NCBI GenBank assembly: GCA_020859945.1
Contig: JAJBVG010000019.1
Coordinates: 1-64,000, forward strand
Source: Clostridiales bacterium
GTDB lineage: Bacteria; Bacillota; Clostridia; Oscillospirales; Oscillospiraceae
Length of the DNA: 64,000 nt
Reading direction: 5' to 3'
The notes beneath the pieces were generated by a model. That model did no database searches and was not told where the DNA came from. It saw only the letters and a program-made list of their open reading frames with translations. This document shows, in pieces, positions 44,926-52,039 of this stretch; position 1 is the first letter of the stretch; every line of letters starts with the position of its first letter. The position numbers and the translations under genes are program-made.

Positions 44926-45219
44926 TTAGCGGCCCGCACGGATCTCGGCGAAGCAGCTGCTGCAATAGACGGGACGGTCGCTCTGGGGCTCAAACGGCAC
45001 ACGGGCCTCGCCGCCGCAGCGAGCGCAAACAGCGGTGAAGAACTGGCGCTGGGCGCGGGGAGCGCCGCCGTTCAGGTTGGCTTTACGGGCGTCGCGGCAA
45101 CTCTTGCAGCGCTGCGGCTCGTTCTGGAAGCCGTGCTCGGCGTAGAACTCCTGCTCACCGGCGGTGAACACGAACTCGTTGCCACACTCTTTGCAAACCA
45201 AGGTCTTATCTTCGAACAT
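44926..45219 (-). CDS. Zinc-ribbon protein with four CxxC motifs
   Basis: A 97-residue protein with CKEC (9-12), CKSC (38-41), CARC (65-68) and CSSC (86-89), enough for two zinc sites. The first half resembles the probable zinc-ribbon domain found in many bacterial small proteins (LVCKECGNEFVFTAGEQEFYAEHGF); the second half adds another ribbon. It may bind nucleic acid or rRNA, but the function is unknown. GAGAGGG precedes the ATG. Confidence 0.88.
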   Translation of the reverse strand: MFEDKTLVCKECGNEFVFTAGEQEFYAEHGFQNEPQRCKSCRDARKANLNGGAPRAQRQFFTAVCARCGGEARVPFEPQSDRPVYCSSCFAEIRAGR

Positions 45220-45326
45220 TTTTTTACCCTCTCTTTTGATTAGTTGCCACTGTGGGCGTATATTTTGCGTTCAGCTTGTGCTGGGAGCGCCGCTGGGAAA
45301 GGAAACACCTCCGCCTGACCGCCGTT

Positions 45327-45917
45327 TTAAGCGTCCAGCTTGCGCCGGATGCGCTGTATGGCGTTGTCTACGGACTTGACAGGACGATTGGCCTGGTCTG
45401 CGATCTCCGAATAAGAAAGGCCGGAAAGGTACAGCTTGAGTATCTCCGCCTCAAAATCCGACAGTTTGCTGAACAAAGACCCCAGCCGCTCCTGAACGCT
45501 TTCCTTGGTAATGAGGATCTCCTCCGGGTCGGTTTCGGAGAGCGCGGCTGTGCAGTGGCAATTTTCGTCAAAAAGGGGAGTCTCGATCGGAATAGAATCG
45601 TTCAACGGGGTATGATGTTTTCCTGAAGCGGACCGAACGGCAGAAATCATTCTGTTTTTGACACAGGTTTCCGCATAGGTGCGAAAGCTGACGCCCCGCT
45701 CCGGGGCATAGCTCCGAATGGCAGAGAGCAGACCCACCATCCCCTCCTGGGTCAAGTCTTCGCCGTCGCCCCCCATCAGGAACAGGGGACGGGCGCAGGC
45801 GCGCACCAGACGGGTATAGCGCAGGGCCAGTGTCTCTTCCGCTGACTGGTCGCCCTGAGCGGCACGGCGGCAGAGAGCTTCATCTGTCAAAGTAGAATCA
45901 TTCATGTTTCGATCCAT
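45327..45917 (-). CDS. sigH: RNA polymerase sigma factor, SigH-like
   Basis: A sigma-70 family factor of up to 196 residues. Region 2 is GDGEDLTQEGMVGLLSAIRSYAPERGVSFRTYAETCVKNRMISAVR, and region 4 is LSYSEIADQANRPVKSVDNAIQRIRRKL, both closely like SigH, which starts sporulation and stationary-phase programmes. It lacks the region 1.1 and 3 bulk of housekeeping factors. Two ATGs fit (45917 and 45905) and neither has a good ribosome binding site. The predicted promoter places the RNA start only about 3-15 bases upstream, so translation may be nearly leaderless. Confidence 0.85.
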   Translation of the reverse strand: MDRNMNDSTLTDEALCRRAAQGDQSAEETLALRYTRLVRACARPLFLMGGDGEDLTQEGMVGLLSAIRSYAPERGVSFRTYAETCVKNRMISAVRSASGKHHTPLNDSIPIETPLFDENCHCTAALSETDPEEILITKESVQERLGSLFSKLSDFEAEILKLYLSGLSYSEIADQANRPVKSVDNAIQRIRRKLDA

Positions 45918-45926
45918 TCGTTAGTA

Positions 45927-45954
45927 AGTATAACATTTTTTCTGCGCCTGTCAA
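45927..45954 (-). promoter_or_regulatory. Promoter of the sigH-like gene
   Basis: On the minus strand TTGACA, 16 bases, TATACT; the -10 ends only ten bases before the upstream ATG. Confidence 0.75.
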
Positions 45955-46036
45955 GCGTTTTCTCGAAATAATACGGAAAAATTACAAGTGATGTACAGAA
46001 TTTCGCCGAAAACGGACAAAACATGGCAGGAAACGA

Positions 46037-47101
46037 TTAAAACAACGTCTGCTGGGGTTGCCCCTCAAAGGGGATGTGCAGGTGGTCATAAGCCCGCTGG
46101 GTCACGCAGCGGCCCCTTGGGGTGCGGGTCAGGAACCCCTGCTGCAACAGATACGGCTCGTACATATCCTCCAGAGTGACGGTGTCCTCGTTGATGGTGG
46201 CGGCGAGGGTGTCCAGCCCCACGGGGCCGCCGTTGTAGAACTCGATGATGGCCCGCAGCATCCGCCGGTCGATGTTGTCCAGGCCCAGGTCGTCCACCTC
46301 CAAGGCGGTCAGCGCTTCGCTGGCCACCTTCTGGGTGATGACGCCGCCTGCCCGCACCTGGGCGAAGTCCCGCACCCGCCGGAGCATCCGGTTGGCGATG
46401 CGGGGAGTGCCCCGGCTGCGCCGGGCGATCTCCATAGCGCCGCTCTCCTCGATGGGAACGTCCAGGATACCGGCGGAGCGCTTGACGATGAAACACAGCT
46501 CCTCCGGGGAGTACAGCTCCAGCCGCAGGTTGACGCCAAAGCGGTCCCGCAGGGGGGCGGACAGGGAACCGGCCCGGGTGGTGGCCCCGATGAGGGTGAA
46601 CCGGGGCAGGGTCAGCCGGATGGAGTTGGCGCTGGGGCCTTTGCCGATGATGATGTCTACGGCGTAGTCCTCCATGGCGGGGTAGAGAATTTCCTCGATG
46701 GTACGGTTCATCCGGTGAATTTCGTCCACAAAGAGGATGTCGTTCTCCGCCAAATTGGTCAGCAGCGCCACCAGGTCCCCCGGCTTTTCCATAGCGGGGC
46801 CGGAGGTAATGCGGATGTTGACCCCCATTTCGTTGGCGATGATGCCAGCCAGAGTGGTTTTGCCCAGACCCGGCGGGCCGTAGAGCAGCACATGATCCAG
46901 CGGCTCCCCCCGCAGCTTCGCCGCCTGAATAAACACGTCCAGGTTTTCCTTGGCCTTCTGCTGCCCGATGTACTCCGAAAGGGTCTTGGGCCGCAGGGAG
47001 TACTCGCTCTCGTCCCCGCTGGTAAAGGAAGAAGTCACCAGCGGCTGGCCGTACCCCTCGGTTTCGTCGAAATTGCGTTCCATCTCGTTGTTGATGGCCA
47101 T
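46037..47101 (-). CDS. ruvB: Holliday junction branch migration ATPase RuvB
   Basis: A 354-residue AAA+ motor that, with RuvA, drives branch migration. It shows Walker [12 protein letters not shown], Walker [10 protein letters not shown], the sensor [20 protein letters not shown] and the C-terminal winged helix with [27 protein letters not shown] precedes the ATG. It is last of ruvC-ruvA-ruvB, 13 bases after ruvA. Confidence 0.97.
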   Translation of the reverse strand: MAINNEMERNFDETEGYGQPLVTSSFTSGDESEYSLRPKTLSEYIGQQKAKENLDVFIQAAKLRGEPLDHVLLYGPPGLGKTTLAGIIANEMGVNIRITSGPAMEKPGDLVALLTNLAENDILFVDEIHRMNRTIEEILYPAMEDYAVDIIIGKGPSANSIRLTLPRFTLIGATTRAGSLSAPLRDRFGVNLRLELYSPEELCFIVKRSAGILDVPIEESGAMEIARRSRGTPRIANRMLRRVRDFAQVRAGGVITQKVASEALTALEVDDLGLDNIDRRMLRAIIEFYNGGPVGLDTLAATINEDTVTLEDMYEPYLLQQGFLTRTPRGRCVTQRAYDHLHIPFEGQPQQTLF

Positions 47102-47114
47102 GCTGTCACCGCCT

Positions 47115-47723
47115 TTACTGCATCATGCGCGCCAGCGCCTGTTTGATGACCTCCTCCAGGGTCAGGGAGGCCATGTCGATGCCCTTCAGCGCCTTGCTGA
47201 TCTCGCTCTGGCTGTAGCCCAGCACGGCCAGAGCCGCGCCAGCCTCGCCCGCCTTGTCCTCCGGGATGACCGTCCCGGCGGCGCTGGGCAGGGGAGAGGT
47301 GCTCTCAAAGGAAACGCCCTGCTCCTTTGCCAGCTTGTCTTTCAGCTCCAGCACGATGCGCTGGGCGATTTTCTTGCCCACCCCTTGGGCGGCGGTCAGG
47401 GTTTTCACGTCGCCGGTGATGATGCTCAGCGCCAGATTGGAGGGGGTGGAGGAGGAGAGGATGGAGAGCGCCGCCTTCGGTCCCACGCCGGAGACGGAAA
47501 TCAGCAGCTGGAACAGGTTCAGTTCCTCCTGGGTGGAGAACCCGTACAGGTCCACCGCGTCCTCCTTCACCGATAAATAGGTGAACAGCTTGGCCTTCTC
47601 CCCCTTTTGGATGGTTCCCAGGGTGTAGTTGGTGGTTTTGCAGGCGTAGCCCACCCCGCCGCAGTCGATGACCGCCAAAAAGGGGGCGATGTGGGCCACA
47701 GTGCCGGAAAGATAGTAAAACAT
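47115..47723 (-). CDS. ruvA: Holliday junction DNA helicase subunit RuvA
   Basis: A 202-residue junction-binding protein. It begins [26 protein letters not shown], has two helix-hairpin-helix motifs ([16 protein letters not shown] and [19 protein letters not shown]) and a C-terminal RuvB-binding domain after a flexible linker. The ATG at 47723 follows GGGAGGC; the 20 extra codons in the track are not conserved. Confidence 0.96.
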   Translation of the reverse strand: MFYYLSGTVAHIAPFLAVIDCGGVGYACKTTNYTLGTIQKGEKAKLFTYLSVKEDAVDLYGFSTQEELNLFQLLISVSGVGPKAALSILSSSTPSNLALSIITGDVKTLTAAQGVGKKIAQRIVLELKDKLAKEQGVSFESTSPLPSAAGTVIPEDKAGEAGAALAVLGYSQSEISKALKGIDMASLTLEEVIKQALARMMQ

Positions 47724-47754
47724 AACGCTGCCTCCCTCAGTGTGGGTGCGAAGG

Positions 47755-48276
47755 TTATCGGGTGTCGTACTTTTTCGCGTCAAAGGCGCGGTCTGCGTTG
47801 ATGAGGCTGGTGGCCGCCCGGCTGTGGCAGATGGCCAGGGCCAAGGCGTCCGCCGCGTCGTCGGGGCGGGGGATCTTGTCCATGTGGAGCAGCCGCTGGG
47901 TCATCAGCATGACTTGCTTTTTCTCCGCCTTGCCGTAGCCCACCACGGACTGCTTCACCTGCATGGGGGTGTACTCGTAGATGGGGATGCCCGCCTGTTC
48001 CCCCGCCAGCAGGATGACCCCCCGCCCGTGGGCCACGGAGATGCCGGTGGTCAGGTTGGTGTTGAAGAACAGCTCCTCCACCGCCATCTCCGCCGGGCGG
48101 AAGGTGGAAATCAGCTCGTTCATATCCGCATAAATTTGGGTCAGCCGTACCGAAAGGGGCTGACCCGCCGGGGTGGTGATGGTGCCGTATTGAATGAGCC
48201 GGTTGCGGCCCCGTTCCGCGTCGATGACGCCGAAGCCCACGGTGGCCACGCCGGGGTCGATGCCAAGAATGACCAT
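47755..48276 (-). CDS. ruvC: Crossover junction endodeoxyribonuclease RuvC
   Basis: A 173-residue resolvase that cuts Holliday junctions. The acidic residues are in ILGIDPGVATVGFG, MAVEELFF, and PDDAADALALAICH. It is first in the ruvCAB operon, with GGGAGGCG before its ATG and its own promoter. Confidence 0.96.
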   Translation of the reverse strand: MVILGIDPGVATVGFGVIDAERGRNRLIQYGTITTPAGQPLSVRLTQIYADMNELISTFRPAEMAVEELFFNTNLTTGISVAHGRGVILLAGEQAGIPIYEYTPMQVKQSVVGYGKAEKKQVMLMTQRLLHMDKIPRPDDAADALALAICHSRAATSLINADRAFDAKKYDTR

Positions 48277-48315
48277 ACCGCGCCTCCCTTATCAAATCTA
48301 TGTTCTAGTATAGCT

Positions 48316-48344
48316 AGTATAACACACATCCCCGGAGATAGCAA
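48316..48344 (-). promoter_or_regulatory. Promoter of ruvCAB
   Basis: On the minus strand TTGCTA, 17 bases, TATACT, about 40 bases before ruvC. Confidence 0.75.
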
Positions 48345-48351
48345 AGAAAAG

Positions 48352-48380
48352 TTTACGGAATGAAAAAAGTGTGGTATAGT
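48352..48380 (+). promoter_or_regulatory. Promoter of ridA
   Basis: TTTACG, 17 bases, TATAGT, 52 bases before the ridA ATG; divergent from the ruvC promoter only eight bases away. Confidence 0.7.
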
Positions 48381-48432
48381 AGAGACATCATCGGGGGACC
48401 GGCCCGGTCCCCCACGTAAAGGAGTCTGCAAT

Positions 48433-48810
48433 ATGTCCAAAGTGATTTCCGCGCCCAACGCCCCCGCCGCTCTGGGGCCTTATTCCCACGCCATTCTGGT
48501 GGGAGACACTCTGTTCACCTCCGGCCAGGTGCCGCTGGTCCCGGAGACCGGCAAGCTGGCAGGGGATACCATCGAGGCCCAGGCCACCCAGGTCCTCGCC
48601 AACCTGGAGGCAGTGCTGGCCGCCGCCGATATGACCTTCGCCAATGTGGTCAAGACCACCGTTTTCCTCACCGACCTGGCCGATTTCGCCGCCATGAACG
48701 CCATTTACGCCACCAAGTTCCCGGAGAACCCGCCCGCCCGCTCCTGTGTGCAGGTGGCAAAGCTCCCCGCCGGGGCAAAGATGGAGATGGAACTGATCGC
48801 CAGCAAATAA
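48433..48810 (+). CDS. ridA: RidA-family enamine/imine deaminase
   Basis: A 125-residue trimeric protein that hydrolyses reactive enamines and imines made by PLP enzymes. The conserved Arg is in PPARSCVQVAKLP and a Glu follows at EMELIAS; GPYSHAILVGDTLFTSGQVPL is the usual N-terminal pattern. It is transcribed alone and ends at a strong terminator. Protection against 2-aminoacrylate would suit the PLP lyases encoded nearby. Confidence 0.94.
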   Translation: MSKVISAPNAPAALGPYSHAILVGDTLFTSGQVPLVPETGKLAGDTIEAQATQVLANLEAVLAAADMTFANVVKTTVFLTDLADFAAMNAIYATKFPENPPARSCVQVAKLPAGAKMEMELIASK

Positions 48811-48830
48811 AGGATTCAAACCGAAAACGT

Positions 48831-48865
48831 CCCCCTGCTTCCCCGGAAGCAGGGGGCAGTCTTTT
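48831..48865 (+). terminator. Terminator after ridA
   Basis: CCCCCTGCTTCC and GGAAGCAGGGGG form a 12-bp stem, followed by CAGTCTTTT. Confidence 0.85.
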
Positions 48866-48889
48866 GCGCTGCGTCAAAACATCTGATGG

Positions 48890-48957
48890 CAAAAAAGGAC
48901 CTCCTATGCGTTTGAGCGGAAGCAGTATGGAAACTACACCCAGCATAGGAGGTTCCT
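48890..48957 (-). terminator. Long stem-loop ending the leftward small-membrane-protein operon
   Basis: AGGACCTCCTATGC and GCATAGGAGGTTCCT form a 14-bp stem around a ~34-base loop. On the minus strand TTTTTT follows. It lies past the gene ending at 49020. Confidence 0.65.
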
Positions 48958-49019
48958 GCAACAGATTATGGTAAAAAAGGCGAATGATAAGTAAACCTGC
49001 GAGTGCCAGATTGCTTTTT

Positions 49020-49262
49020 TTACCGGCGGGCCAGCCAGTTCACCAGCATCAGCAGCACGCACGACCCGATAATGGAGACAATGAGGCTGGCGATCCAGCC
49101 GGTGGCGTAAAAGCCGATGAGGGAAAAGAGAAAATTTCCCAGGGCGGAGCCGAGAACGCCAACCACGATGTTGCGCAGCATGGAACCGGGCTGGTTCATG
49201 ATTATTCCGGCGATCCAGCCAATGGCCGCGCCGCAAATCAGCATCCAAATGAGAGATAACAT
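49020..49262 (-). CDS. GlsB/YeaQ/YmgE-family small membrane protein
   Basis: An 80-residue protein of the transglycosylase-associated (YeaQ) family, with three Gly-rich helices and the usual features GAAIGWIAGIIM near the N-terminus, NIVVGVLGSALGNFLF in the middle and a final helix ending NWLARR. Members are induced by stress in several Gram-positives; the function is unclear. GGAGG precedes the ATG. The next gene upstream is a second small membrane protein. Confidence 0.88.
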   Translation of the reverse strand: MLSLIWMLICGAAIGWIAGIIMNQPGSMLRNIVVGVLGSALGNFLFSLIGFYATGWIASLIVSIIGSCVLLMLVNWLARR

Positions 49263-49304
49263 GGGGATAAACCTCCTTCAACGCAAAAACGGGAGAACGC
49301 CGCC

Positions 49305-49559
49305 TCAGTAGGATTTCCCCAGGTAGTTGAGGACGGCAAAGACGATGCCCACGATGCAGTACAGCCGAACCACCAGCAGCAGCAGGCGGTACAGCGTCCA
49401 AATCAGGGGCAAAAAGCTCAGCAGCGAGGCGGCGGCCCCCAGCAGGAACCGGGCGACCACCCAGACGATCAGATAAAGAACGATGCTGATGACCAAACTG
49501 ACCGTGTCCTTATAGTGGACGGTGTTGGAAAGGGGAAACCAGACGCGAAGCGAATTCAT
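49305..49559 (-). CDS. Hypothetical small membrane protein
   Basis: An 84-residue protein with two or three hydrophobic helices (about 20-42, 45-62 and 62-80) and few charges; I do not recognise it. GGAGGG precedes the ATG. It lies 42 bases upstream of the GlsB-like gene and is probably co-transcribed. Confidence 0.72.
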   Translation of the reverse strand: MNSLRVWFPLSNTVHYKDTVSLVISIVLYLIVWVVARFLLGAAASLLSFLPLIWTLYRLLLLVVRLYCIVGIVFAVLNYLGKSY

Positions 49560-49670
49560 TACAAACCCTCCTTGCGGGTAAATTTGTTATTACAGTGATT
49601 ATTATATCGGAACAGGGGGGAATTGCAAGGAATTTCATCATTTTTTCATCTTTCGCGGCTGCAAACCGCA

Positions 49671-50438
49671 TCAGCCGCCGGTTTCGGCGGCGTCCGCCCC
49701 CAGGGGGACCACGTCGTCATAGAGGACGCGAACGCGATAACCCGGGTGGTTGACGTCCATGTGCAGGTGTCCGCAGTACCAATAGCGGAACGCTGTGGCG
49801 GCGTAAACCTTATCCAGATAGGCGCAGGTCGGGTCCGGCGAGTAGATTTTGTTGCAGACTGGGACCAGCAGGGACTGGGGCAGAGTGTGGGTCAAAACGT
49901 AATCTACCCGGTTGCCGTGATGGGCGAGGGTGGCCAGCCCGTGGGCCATCTCCGCCTCGCTGGGGAGCTCCTCCGGCCACCAGTCCAACCCCTCCGTCCG
50001 GTACTCCCTGTCGTGAGAGGCCGCGCCGCCCATGACCCAGAAGGTGTGGCCGTCGATGGTGTAATACTCCCCCCGTTTCAGGTGGAGGACGTTTTCCGCC
50101 AGCGGGTGGACGTTGACCAGTCCGCCGTTCCATTCCTCCACCGGCTGGTCCTGCCAGAAGGGGTGGTTGTCGTGGTTGCCGTCCAGCCAGAGGACGGTGT
50201 AGGAACGCTCGGACAGCCATTTGATCCAGTGAAGGTAATTCTTGCGGTCCGCCCGTTTGCATTTATCGGTGAGAAACTCTGATTCCGGGGCGGTATCGGT
50301 GAGGGCGAAGGGCAGGCCAAAGTCCCCGCAGATAATGACGCAGTCGGAGCGGGTCAGGGTTTTTCCCTTCGGGAACTGCCGGTTGGACAGCTTTGCGATG
50401 TCCATTCCGCCGTGGATGTCGCCAGTCAGATAGATCAC
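49671..50438 (-). CDS. Calcineurin-like metallophosphoesterase
   Basis: A 255-residue enzyme with the full di-metal motif set in order: GDIHGG, ICGDFG, DGNHDN, a His in VLTHTLP, and CGHLHMD. Family members cleave phosphomonoesters or diesters, including nucleotides; the substrate is unknown. GGAGGCG precedes the ATG. It stands downstream of tsaD by about 60 bases, so read-through from the polA-rimI-tsaD unit is possible. Confidence 0.9.
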   Translation of the reverse strand: MIYLTGDIHGGMDIAKLSNRQFPKGKTLTRSDCVIICGDFGLPFALTDTAPESEFLTDKCKRADRKNYLHWIKWLSERSYTVLWLDGNHDNHPFWQDQPVEEWNGGLVNVHPLAENVLHLKRGEYYTIDGHTFWVMGGAASHDREYRTEGLDWWPEELPSEAEMAHGLATLAHHGNRVDYVLTHTLPQSLLVPVCNKIYSPDPTCAYLDKVYAATAFRYWYCGHLHMDVNHPGYRVRVLYDDVVPLGADAAETGG

Positions 50439-50500
50439 AGGAAACGCCTCCTTTTCGCGGAGTGAAGTGGTTTCGTTTTATTGAACCGCCGCGGGACTGC

Positions 50501-51511
50501 TCACCCCACGCCCACGTTTTTGTTGGCGTAGCCGTTCAGCTCCATCCCGGCGGTGTGGCCCGCCAGGTACTCGTAGTACCCCTGGCAGCCGATCATGGCC
50601 CCGTTGTCCCCGCAGAGGGACAGCCTGGGCAGGTACAGGGTGTCGCCGCTCTTCCGGCAGGCCCACTCCAGCTGGGCGCGGATGGTGGAGTTGGCGGCCA
50701 CGCCGCCTGCGGCGGCGATTTTTCCGTAGCCAAGCGTTTGGGCAGCGGACATGGTACGGGGCACCAGCTCGTCTGCCACCGCTTGGGCGAAGCTGGCGGC
50801 GAAGGAGGGGAGGTCCAGCTCTTCGCCCTTTTGCTGGGCGTTGTGAATCAGGTTCAGGGCGGCGGTTTTCAGGCCGGAAAAGGACATATCCAGCGGCGCG
50901 CCGTCCACCTTGGAGCGGGGCAGGTGATACTTTTTCGGATCACCGCCCTGGCTCAGCCGGTCCATGGGGCCGCCGCCGGGGTAGCCGATGCCCAGCACCC
51001 GGGCCACCTTGTCGAAGCACTCGCCCGCAGCATCGTCCCGGGTGGCGCCCAGCAGTTCCATGTGGGTGTAATCCTGCACGTCCACGATGAGGGTGTTGCC
51101 GCCGGAGACGCACAGGCAGAGAAAAGGCGGCTCCAAATCGGGGTGGGTCAGGTAGTTAGCGGCAATGTGGCCCCGGATGTGGTGGACGGGAATCAGCGGC
51201 ACGTTCAGCCCGTAGGCCACGCTCTTGGCGAAGTTGACCCCCACCAGCACCGCGCCAATCAGCCCCGGCGCGTAGGTGCAGGCCACCGCGTCGATGTCCT
51301 GCCGGGTGACACCCGCCTGTACCAGCGCCTGGTCTGCCAGGCCATAAATGGCCTCCAGGTGCTTCCGGGAGGCGATCTCCGGCACCACGCCGCCGTAAAT
51401 GGTGTGCATATCCACCTGGGAGGCGATGGCGTCCGAGAGGACGGTGCGCCCGTCCCGCACCACCGCCACGGCGGTCTCGTCGCAGGAGGATTCCACGGCC
51501 AGAATGTTCAA
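50501..51511 (-). CDS. tsaD: tRNA threonylcarbamoyladenosine transferase subunit TsaD
   Basis: A 336-residue ASKHA-fold protein that transfers threonylcarbamoyl to A37 of ANN-decoding tRNAs. It begins MNILAVESSCDETAVAVV and has the metal histidines in VHHIRGHIAA and nucleotide loops such as CVSGGNT and AAGGVAANS. It overlaps rimI by four bases. In Firmicutes it is normally near tsaB and tsaE, which are not in this window. Confidence 0.96.
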   Translation of the reverse strand: MNILAVESSCDETAVAVVRDGRTVLSDAIASQVDMHTIYGGVVPEIASRKHLEAIYGLADQALVQAGVTRQDIDAVACTYAPGLIGAVLVGVNFAKSVAYGLNVPLIPVHHIRGHIAANYLTHPDLEPPFLCLCVSGGNTLIVDVQDYTHMELLGATRDDAAGECFDKVARVLGIGYPGGGPMDRLSQGGDPKKYHLPRSKVDGAPLDMSFSGLKTAALNLIHNAQQKGEELDLPSFAASFAQAVADELVPRTMSAAQTLGYGKIAAAGGVAANSTIRAQLEWACRKSGDTLYLPRLSLCGDNGAMIGCQGYYEYLAGHTAGMELNGYANKNVGVG

Positions 51512-52020
51512 TGCTGCTCCCTCCCCTCGTCCCCGAAGGTGCGGGTCATCAGAATGGCGTCCTCCTTGGGGTCGTCATAGTACCCCTTCCGGCGACCCAC
51601 CTGGGCGAAGCCGTGTTTCAGGTAGAGCCGCTTGGCGGCCTCGTTGGAGACCCGCAGCTCCAGGGTGAGAAATTCCAGCCCCTGGGCCTCGGCGAAGCGG
51701 GTGAACACCTCCAGCAGCGCGGAGGCCACCCCCTGCTTGCGGTACTCCTGCCGGACGGCGATGTTGTTGATGTATCCCTCTCCGGCGACGACGGTCAGCC
51801 CAGCGTAGCCCAGCACCACGCCGTTTTCCCCCAGGGCGCAGATGTAGGAGGAGAGCATGTTGTCCAACTCCTCCAGCAGCATGTCACGGGTCCAGGGGCG
51901 GGAGAAGTTCATCTTCTCGATTTCCGCCACCTGGTCCACCAGTTCCGCCGTCATGGGGACCAGCCGATAGCGCACCGGCTCCCGCTTGGCGATTTCCGCG
52001 TTATAGGGTACAAAGTTCAT
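51508..52020 (-). CDS. rimI: Ribosomal-protein-alanine N-acetyltransferase (GNAT)
   Basis: A 170-residue GNAT acetyltransferase. The acetyl-CoA loop is in VRQEYRKQGVASALL and the RimI-like ELRVSNEAAKRLYLKHGF follows. In this operon position, next to tsaD, it is the usual RimI that acetylates ribosomal protein S18 or related N-termini. The ATG at 52020 follows TTGGAGC; the extra 17 codons in the track run into polA. Confidence 0.92.
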   Translation of the reverse strand: MNFVPYNAEIAKREPVRYRLVPMTAELVDQVAEIEKMNFSRPWTRDMLLEELDNMLSSYICALGENGVVLGYAGLTVVAGEGYINNIAVRQEYRKQGVASALLEVFTRFAEAQGLEFLTLELRVSNEAAKRLYLKHGFAQVGRRKGYYDDPKEDAILMTRTFGDEGREQH

Positions 52021-52039
52021 AAAAACTGCTCCAATCTCA

